Assembly (NCBI GenBank): GCA_028583605.1
Contig: CM053331.1
Location: 33,148,411 to 33,212,410, forward strand
DNA: 64,000 nt
DNA from: Dastarcus helophoroides
Taxonomy: Eukaryota > Arthropoda > Insecta > Coleoptera > Bothrideridae
Reading direction: 5' to 3'
Each line of letters begins with the position of its first letter. Position 1 is the stretch's first letter. Positions 57,889-64,000 of this stretch are shown here, piece after piece. The notes below the pieces were generated by a model. The model was not told the origin of the DNA, did not search any database, and was given only the letters and a program-made list of their open reading frames with translations. The position numbers and the translations under genes were made by a program.

Positions 57889-60800
57889 CAGGGACGGCCT
57901 TTGGGGGTGGCAAGCAGGGCAACGGCCCGGGGCCTTGCTCTTGTAGGGGGCCTCGCGCACTCGCGCAATAGCACGAATTCTAATGTTCATTTGAATTTCG
58001 AGCCTTAACCGCGCATTATAAACCTGGACTAGCTGCTCCCTTGCGTGGTAGTTATCGCGTTGATATCTATCTCATTCGCTCCAATGAATGTTCCTTTCCT
58101 TTTCTTTCACATTGGCTAAATTTCGTGCCAGTGCCACAAGTGCTGCCAACTGCAAGGGCTAAACAAAATCTGATAGTACTCCATTTTCTTCGTGTTTACG
58201 ATTTGGGGAATTCCCGTGTTTCATTTCAGCTGTCAACTGTCGTCGGATTATGCTTTTATATTAGAGCAGTCGTCATCATTTCTAAATCCCTGATCCTTTT
58301 AAGACAATAATGCACTTTATTTATCATGATTAATAGTTTATCTTTATGTTTAAAAATTGAAGGATAAAACTTGTCCCTTGAAGTCAAGAAGGATTTTTTT
58401 GAAGATACCCAAGGACCGGTCCGTTCCACCAAAAAAAAATCTTTGTGTTTATTAATTTTTCTTAGTTTCCAATAAACAATTTTAAAAGTCCAAATATATT
58501 TATTTATAACTTTGCATTTCTAGTCAAGCATCTTCATTGAAATTCATAAGCGTAGGCAGGATTTAGTCAGAGAGGGGCAAGAATCATTTTGAAAAATTGA
58601 TAAAAAAAGAAAACCGGAAAACGTTCCGAGTATATGTATATTTTCATTTAACTACATGAACTGAGTAATCGAATTTTCAGATTAACTTAGAAATTTGGAA
58701 ATAGAGTCGAACTTTGCGAAAACAGTCAGAAAATTGAATCTAAAATAAAAACCGATCCTTTCGGAAAACTTTAAAAACTATCCAAATTTCGAAGATTTCA
58801 AAAAATAACGATTTTAAAAAATACTGTCGAAATGTCGAGAAAAAGGTTAAAATCTCTTAAAGAGAAGTGAATATTTGCAAGAGAAATTTTAATTTCGAAA
58901 GAGACGAGGAAAAACGAATTTTGGGAAAAAGTTGAAATGTTTAGAAATTCGTGTTTAAAATAAAATTCTAACCTTTCGAAAAATCTCAAAAATTGTTGAA
59001 AATTCGAAAAAATTATATTTTTAAAGGTGGAATTTTGTGAAAAAAAGATGTAATTTTCAAAAAAAAGTTGGAACTTTGAGAAAAATTTTTCACTGTAAAC
59101 GGAAATTTTCAGAAGCATAAAACATCCCTATTTCTAGTACGAGTCAAAATTTCCAGAATAAGACAACTTTTGAGAAACATGAAATTTTCGGAAACTTAAA
59201 TTTGAAAAAAAATCAGAAAAAAAAACGAATATTAAAAAAATGAAAGTTCAATTTTGAGAGAAAAATGTAGAATAAAGTCGTAATTTCCAAAGCGACCAAT
59301 TTTTTTGAAAAAACCCTATTTTGGGAAAGGAATTTTTAGAAAACCGAAATTGAATAAAAACCCAACCTTTCAGAAGAACTCGAAATTTCTAAATATGCCA
59401 AAATATTTCCAAAGACCAAATGTTGTGAAAAAATTTGCAATTTCCAAAAACGCTTTTCTCGAAATGTTTACTTTTTTATTCTAATTTTGACATAATATTT
59501 AAATTTCAATAAAGAAATTGAATGTACAAGAAATCTTTTTCTCGAAATTACCCAAAAATATTTTTCGCAACATTTTAATTTTTGATAATATGTCGACCTA
59601 ATTTAGAGAAAACAGACGTATTTCGAGAAAACTGAAATTTAAAGGAAAAGCCAATTTCGAGGAAAAAGTCCAGAAAGTTCCAGAAACTAAAACATGGCAT
59701 TTTGAAATTTAAGTCAATATTTCGAAAATAAGGCGAAATATGAAGATGAAATTTCTAGTCAAATTTAAAAAAGTCAAAATTTAAAGAAAAGACAAATATT
59801 CAGAAAAGTGGCCTAATTTTGATAGAAAAAATGATTTCCGAAAGGAGAGCCCAAAAAGTGGAATTTTGAGAAAGTCGAAATTTCTGAAAAAACGAAATTA
59901 AACTAATTTTAAGAGAAATTTAAAATTTTTAGCAAAGTTGAATGTCGAATTTTGATATAAAAATATCGGGAAAAAGGCAAATTTTAAGAAACCTGTTAAA
60001 AGATTCTGAAAAATCAAATTCCAAATGATCAAAATCTTCAGAAAAACCCGAAAAAATAAAGGAATTAAAAAAAAACGAAATATCTGAAAAGCAGTCGACA
60101 TTTCTAGAAAAACTACCAAATGAAGCATCAAAGATCGACCAGAAAAAATTCAAACTTAAAGAAAAAGTGCAACTTTGAGAATAGCCGTCCGTTTGTGGAA
60201 AAAACGAGTCTTGAAAAAAAAGTCAAAATTTTAAGAAAGATACGAATTTCCAGGAAAAATATTCAGTTTTCCGGAAACATACAGGATGGGATTTCAGGAT
60301 AATTTTAAATTTGCGAAAAAAGGCGGATTTTGAGAAAAATATCAAAGTTTCGATTTTTCTAAATTTGTTTTTTTTTGGAAATTTCGATTTTTTTCCCTTG
60401 AAAAACAAAAAAAAGATCGAAATTTTGAGAAAAAAGTCAAAATTTAGTAAACACTCGAAATTCTTCAGAGAGAGCCAAATTTTGTCGAAATTTTGGAAAA
60501 AGGACAAATTTTGAGAAAAATGTAATTTCTAGATTTTTCTCTTGAGCGCTTGAATCAGAGGCAGACATGCGCCCTGTTCTGCCCTACCTTGAGTCAGAAA
60601 ATGTCCAATATTGAAATAATCGTCGAAATTTTGAGAAATAAGTTGTATTTCCCCATTCCAGGGGAACATTTCTTGGAATTTTTGTCCTTTTACAAAATTT
60701 CTAAAAAAGTGATTATAAAAATTTCCAGATAAAAATTGTTATCAAAAAATCTATCAAGTTTTAAGCAAAAGGGTAAATCTTAATAAAAAAGTCGAAATTT

Positions 60801-61255
60801 TCAGAAAATCAAAGTTTAAAAAGAAGTCGAAGTTTACGGATTAAACTAATTCTGAGAAATGATAGAATTTCGAAAAATAAAACGATGAATTTTGAGATAA
60901 AAATTCGAAATATTTAGTTAAGTTGGATTCTGATAAAATAAATCGAATTTTAGGAGGAATACATTTGAAATTTCCAAAGAAATTTGTGAAAAAAGACAAA
61001 TTTCGTAAAATAAGTCGAAATTTCGAGAAAATATCAATAGCTTAAAGAAGCACGACTTTTGTCGAACGGAAATTTTTTAGAGAAAGTCTCCTCAATTCAA
61101 TATAAATTTTCGGTAACCACACGAGTTGGGGGGGGGGGGAAGCGCCCTACCCTGCCCTATTCTGACTACGTCTATGTTAAAACTAATTCCACAAAGACGA
61201 GGGTCTCTTAAAGATCTACCCGCCCGGAGCCTCGCAATGGCTAAGGCCGCCCCTG
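57889..61255 (-). mobile_element. hAT-type non-autonomous element B2 (inverted copy of B1)
   Basis: Perfect 8-bp TSD TCTTTCCC (57881-57888 and 61256-61263). The left end is CAGGGACGGCCTTTGGGGG; the right end, reversed, is CAGGGGCGGCCTTAGCC. It is co-linear with B1 over its full length in opposite orientation. The interior is A-rich on the plus strand where B1 is T-rich. It contains the same PLE-end fragment (58351-58438), and a run of about 12 G near 61126 that B1 lacks. Confidence 0.9.
58351..58438. mobile_element. PLE-3-type end fragment inside B2
   Basis: Orthologous to 19801-19887 in B1: same position in the element, flanked by ATCTTTATGTT and ATCTTTGTGTT (the duplicated target, one mismatch). 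Confidence 0.75.
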
Positions 61256-61268
61256 TCTTTCCCTAGAG

Positions 61269-64000
61269 CTGGGGTCGGTAAACTTTTAAGCCAAAAGAGC
61301 CAACTGCACTAAGAAAATTGGTTTCGTGAATTTCAAAGAGCCACAAAATTTTACTTCTGATTTTACATTTTATTTCAAAATTAAATCAGATAAATCAGAC
61401 GAAATATGGGACAGGGAGACACCTCTAACTCATGTAGTCAAACGAAAACATATACAGCCCAAAAAACCTTTTATTTCCCAAAATGTAGAGCTTTATTTAA
61501 AAATTTGCCTTTTTCTCGTAAATTCGATTTTTTTAGCTCTTCTCTATATTCATCTTTTTTTTTAACTATGTATTTGGTTCTTAAAATTAGATTTTTTTCC
61601 CTAAATCTTCCCTTATTCTCAAAACTCGACAATCTGTGAAAATGTTTACTTTTTTCTAATTCGACTTATTGGAAAATTCGACTTATATCTCAAAAATTCA
61701 TCTTTTGTCGATTTTTTAATAAAAAGAAGTACAAATTTGAAGTAATAATGTGGAGATGTTAAATAAAATAGTTTTTGAAGATTTCGACCTTCTCAAATTT
61801 TCATTTTTCGAAATTTAGACCTATTCTTAAATTTAGATCTACTCTTAAATTTGACTTTTTTCCAAAATTACATTTTTTTGACTTTGTCCTAAATTGCTAC
61901 TTTTCTCTCAAAATTTCTATTCTTTTTAAATTACGTTCCTTTTCCAAGTTTCATCATTTCCCCCAAATATTAACTTTTACTGAACTTTAAACTTTTATTT
62001 ATTTTCTGCAAATTTCGACCCATTTCGCAAAATTAGGTGTTTCCGAAATTCCAACTTCTAACTGACAATTCGACATTTTATTATGTTTCTGCAAGCTACG
62101 ATTTTATCGACGAAATTTATCCATTTTCACAATGTTTGACTACCTAAAAATTTGATTTTGTTCCTAAAATTTGACTTCTCTGGAAATATTTGATCTATTT
62201 TTAAAGTTCAACACTTTTCTCGAAAGTGGAAGTTTTATCGACATTCCTTCTTATTTAGAAATTATTTTACCAATTTTCCCAAAATTCGAATTTTTCTGAA
62301 AATTTGAAGTCTTCTTTTTATTCGTTTTGTTCTCGAAATTTCAAATTTATTCTCAAAATTTAATTTTTTCTGAAAAATTGCAAATTATTTATTTTCTTGT
62401 TCTCTGAAAAACTTCGACTTTTTAAACTTCGACAATTTTTTCGAAGCTTTCATTTTTTTACAACTTCTCTTATTGAGATTTTACAATTTTTCACAAAATT
62501 CATATTTGTCTAAAAATTTCAGGTTTTCAGTTTGTGGTAGGTTTTAATCTATTGCCAAAATTCAACGTTTTTTTCTAAAATTTTGTTTTATGAGAGTTTT
62601 TGACAAATTCATATTTTTCGAAATCTCTTTTTTTTAAATTCGTATTTTTCCGGTAATATCAGCTTTTATTTCGAACGAAATTCATCTATTTTTAAATTTC
62701 TTTCATTTTTTTCTTAAAATTTGACATTTCCTTTCCTTTCAAAATTATTTTACCAATTTTCTCAAAATTCGATTTAGCTGAAAGTTTTTAGTTTTTTTTT
62801 AATTTGTCTTGTTCTTGAAATTTCAAATTTATTCTCAAAACTTAATTTCCTCCGGAAAATTGCAAATTTGTGTGGCAAAAAAAACCGACACTTTTTTAAG
62901 CTTCCAGTTTATTTTTACAATTTCTGTTTTATCTAAAAATTTCAGGTTTTTAAATTTGTTTTGGGTTTCAGTATATTTTCGATATTTGACGTTTTTTCCT
63001 GAAATTTTGTCCTTATTTGAGAACTTTGAACAAATTCATTTCATTTTAAATCTCTTCCTTTTTCCTAATTTTTTTTCGAAATATCTTCCTTTTTCTCAAA
63101 ATTTGGCCTTTTCCGAGAAATGTTGACCTTTTTCAAAATTATTTTACCAATTTTCTTAAAATTCGATTTAGCTAAAAATTTTTAGTTTTTTTTAATTCGT
63201 GTTGTTTTCGAAATTTCAAATTTATTTTTAAAATTTAATTTTCTCTGGAAAATTGCAAATTTTTATCGAAATTTGGAACTTTTCTTAAAATGTTGATTGA
63301 CCTTTACCTTGAAAATTTTCCTAAAATTTGACTTTTTTCTACTTCTCTGAAAAACTTCGATTTTTTTAAAGACCGACACTTTTTTAAGCTTCCAGTTTAT
63401 TTTTACAATTTCTCTTTTATCTAAAAATTTCAGGTTTTTAAATTTGTTTTGGGTTTCAATATATTTTCGAAATTCGACGTTTTTTTCTGAAATTTTGTCC
63501 TCATTTGATAACTTTGGACAAATTCATTTTTTTTTAAATTTCTTCATTGATCCCAATTTTTTTTTAAATCTCTTCCCTTTTCTCAAAATTTGGCTTTTTC
63601 CAAGAAATGTTGACCTTTTTTTTAAGTTAAAACACTTTTCTCGACATTTTCTTGGACTTTTCTTTCGAAATTATTCAATTAATTGTCTCGAAATTTGAAT
63701 TTATCTGAAAATTTAGATTTTTTTAAAATCGTTTTGTTTTTGAAATTTCAAAATTTGACTTTTTTCTTGTTCTCTAAAAAACTTCGACTTTCTTAAATTT
63801 CAACCATTTTTTCTAAGCTTCCAGTTTATTCTTACAATTTCTCTTTTCGAATTTTGCCATTTCTCAAAAAATTCAAAACTTTCTACAAATTCCAAGTTTT
63901 AAATTTGTTTTGGGTTTCAATCTATTGTCAAAATTCGACGTTTTTTTCTAAAATTTTGCCTTTTTTTAGAACTTTCAATAAATTTATTTTTTTCGAAATT
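61269..64000 (+). mobile_element. hAT-type non-autonomous element C2, cut by the window end
   Basis: Begins CTGGGGTCGGTAAACTTTT, then AAAGAGCCAAC and AAAGAGCCACAAAATTTTAC, co-linear with the start of C1. The interior is T-rich. Blocks ACTATGTATTTGGTTC, GTCGATTTTTTAATAAAAAG and TTCAGGTTTT follow in C1 order. The right end lies outside the window. Confidence 0.8.

Noticed and set aside
1..64000. Host protein-coding genes with introns
   Set aside because: No exon with a recognisable domain was found outside mobile elements; unassigned stretches have only short anonymous frames. Splice prediction or transcripts would be needed to claim any.
1..64000. tRNA or rRNA genes
   Set aside because: No cloverleaf with A and B boxes or rRNA signature was noticed by eye; a tRNAscan or Infernal run would settle it.

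Overview
The window looks like a transposon-packed, strongly A+T-rich stretch of an animal genome, most likely an arthropod and probably an insect. This is inferred from the mix of elements: Penelope-like elements (PLEs) with GIY-YIG endonuclease, Jockey-type LINEs, mariner, Kolobok-like and hAT DNA transposons. No host gene, tRNA, rRNA, operon or CRISPR array was recognised. Nearly every long open frame belongs to a mobile element or is a chance frame in low-complexity DNA.

Layout. 1-1877: degenerate AT-rich DNA. 1892-4485: PLE-1 (14-bp target-site duplication, TSD), itself invaded at 2029-3000 by a hammerhead-ribozyme element made of 466-nt units with a perfect 13-bp TSD. 4500-7903: unassigned and A-rich DNA. 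7904-12206: a decayed hAT transposon with a second hAT-type element (A1, 8607-11867) nested in it. 13737-20461: a mariner broken first by a Kolobok-like TTAA element (14724-17008) and then by a hAT-type element (B1, 17037-20351). 20551-20733: a small hAT MITE. 20879-22862: PLE-3 with a 513-codon open frame. 22968-26747: PLE-2, split by a 5'-truncated Jockey LINE (24008-26075). 28440-32737 (A2) and 33779-39421 (A3, inverted): large hAT-type elements filled with AT-rich repeats. 40200-40575: a decayed relative of the hammerhead element. 40576-44870: ten tandem units of about 464 bp. 45323-45513 and 46229-46396: short PLE-3-type end fragments. 47480-50933: a LINE with an almost open ORF2. 51032-56311 (C1) and 61269 to the window end (C2): another hAT-type family. 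57889-61255 (B2): an inverted copy of B1.

How the parts fit. The hAT-type elements are delimited by 8-bp TSDs and CAG...CTG inverted termini. Their interiors are kilobases of strand-asymmetric 'TTTCGAAATTTTGAC'-like sequence, and the T-rich strand flips with element orientation. The PLEs, the hammerhead element and the short PLE-end fragments share 13-14 bp TSDs and head-to-head inverted copies, which suggests one mobilising machinery, probably a PLE reverse transcriptase.

The most interesting system is the hammerhead element at 2029-3000. It carries three 65-nt type-I hammerhead folds. Two lie exactly 466 nt apart on the minus strand, so a transcript across them could release a 466-nt RNA. 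The uninterrupted pre-insertion site can be seen in PLE-2. PLE-1 and PLE-3 ends also carry hammerhead-like folds, each with one extra nucleotide before stem II.
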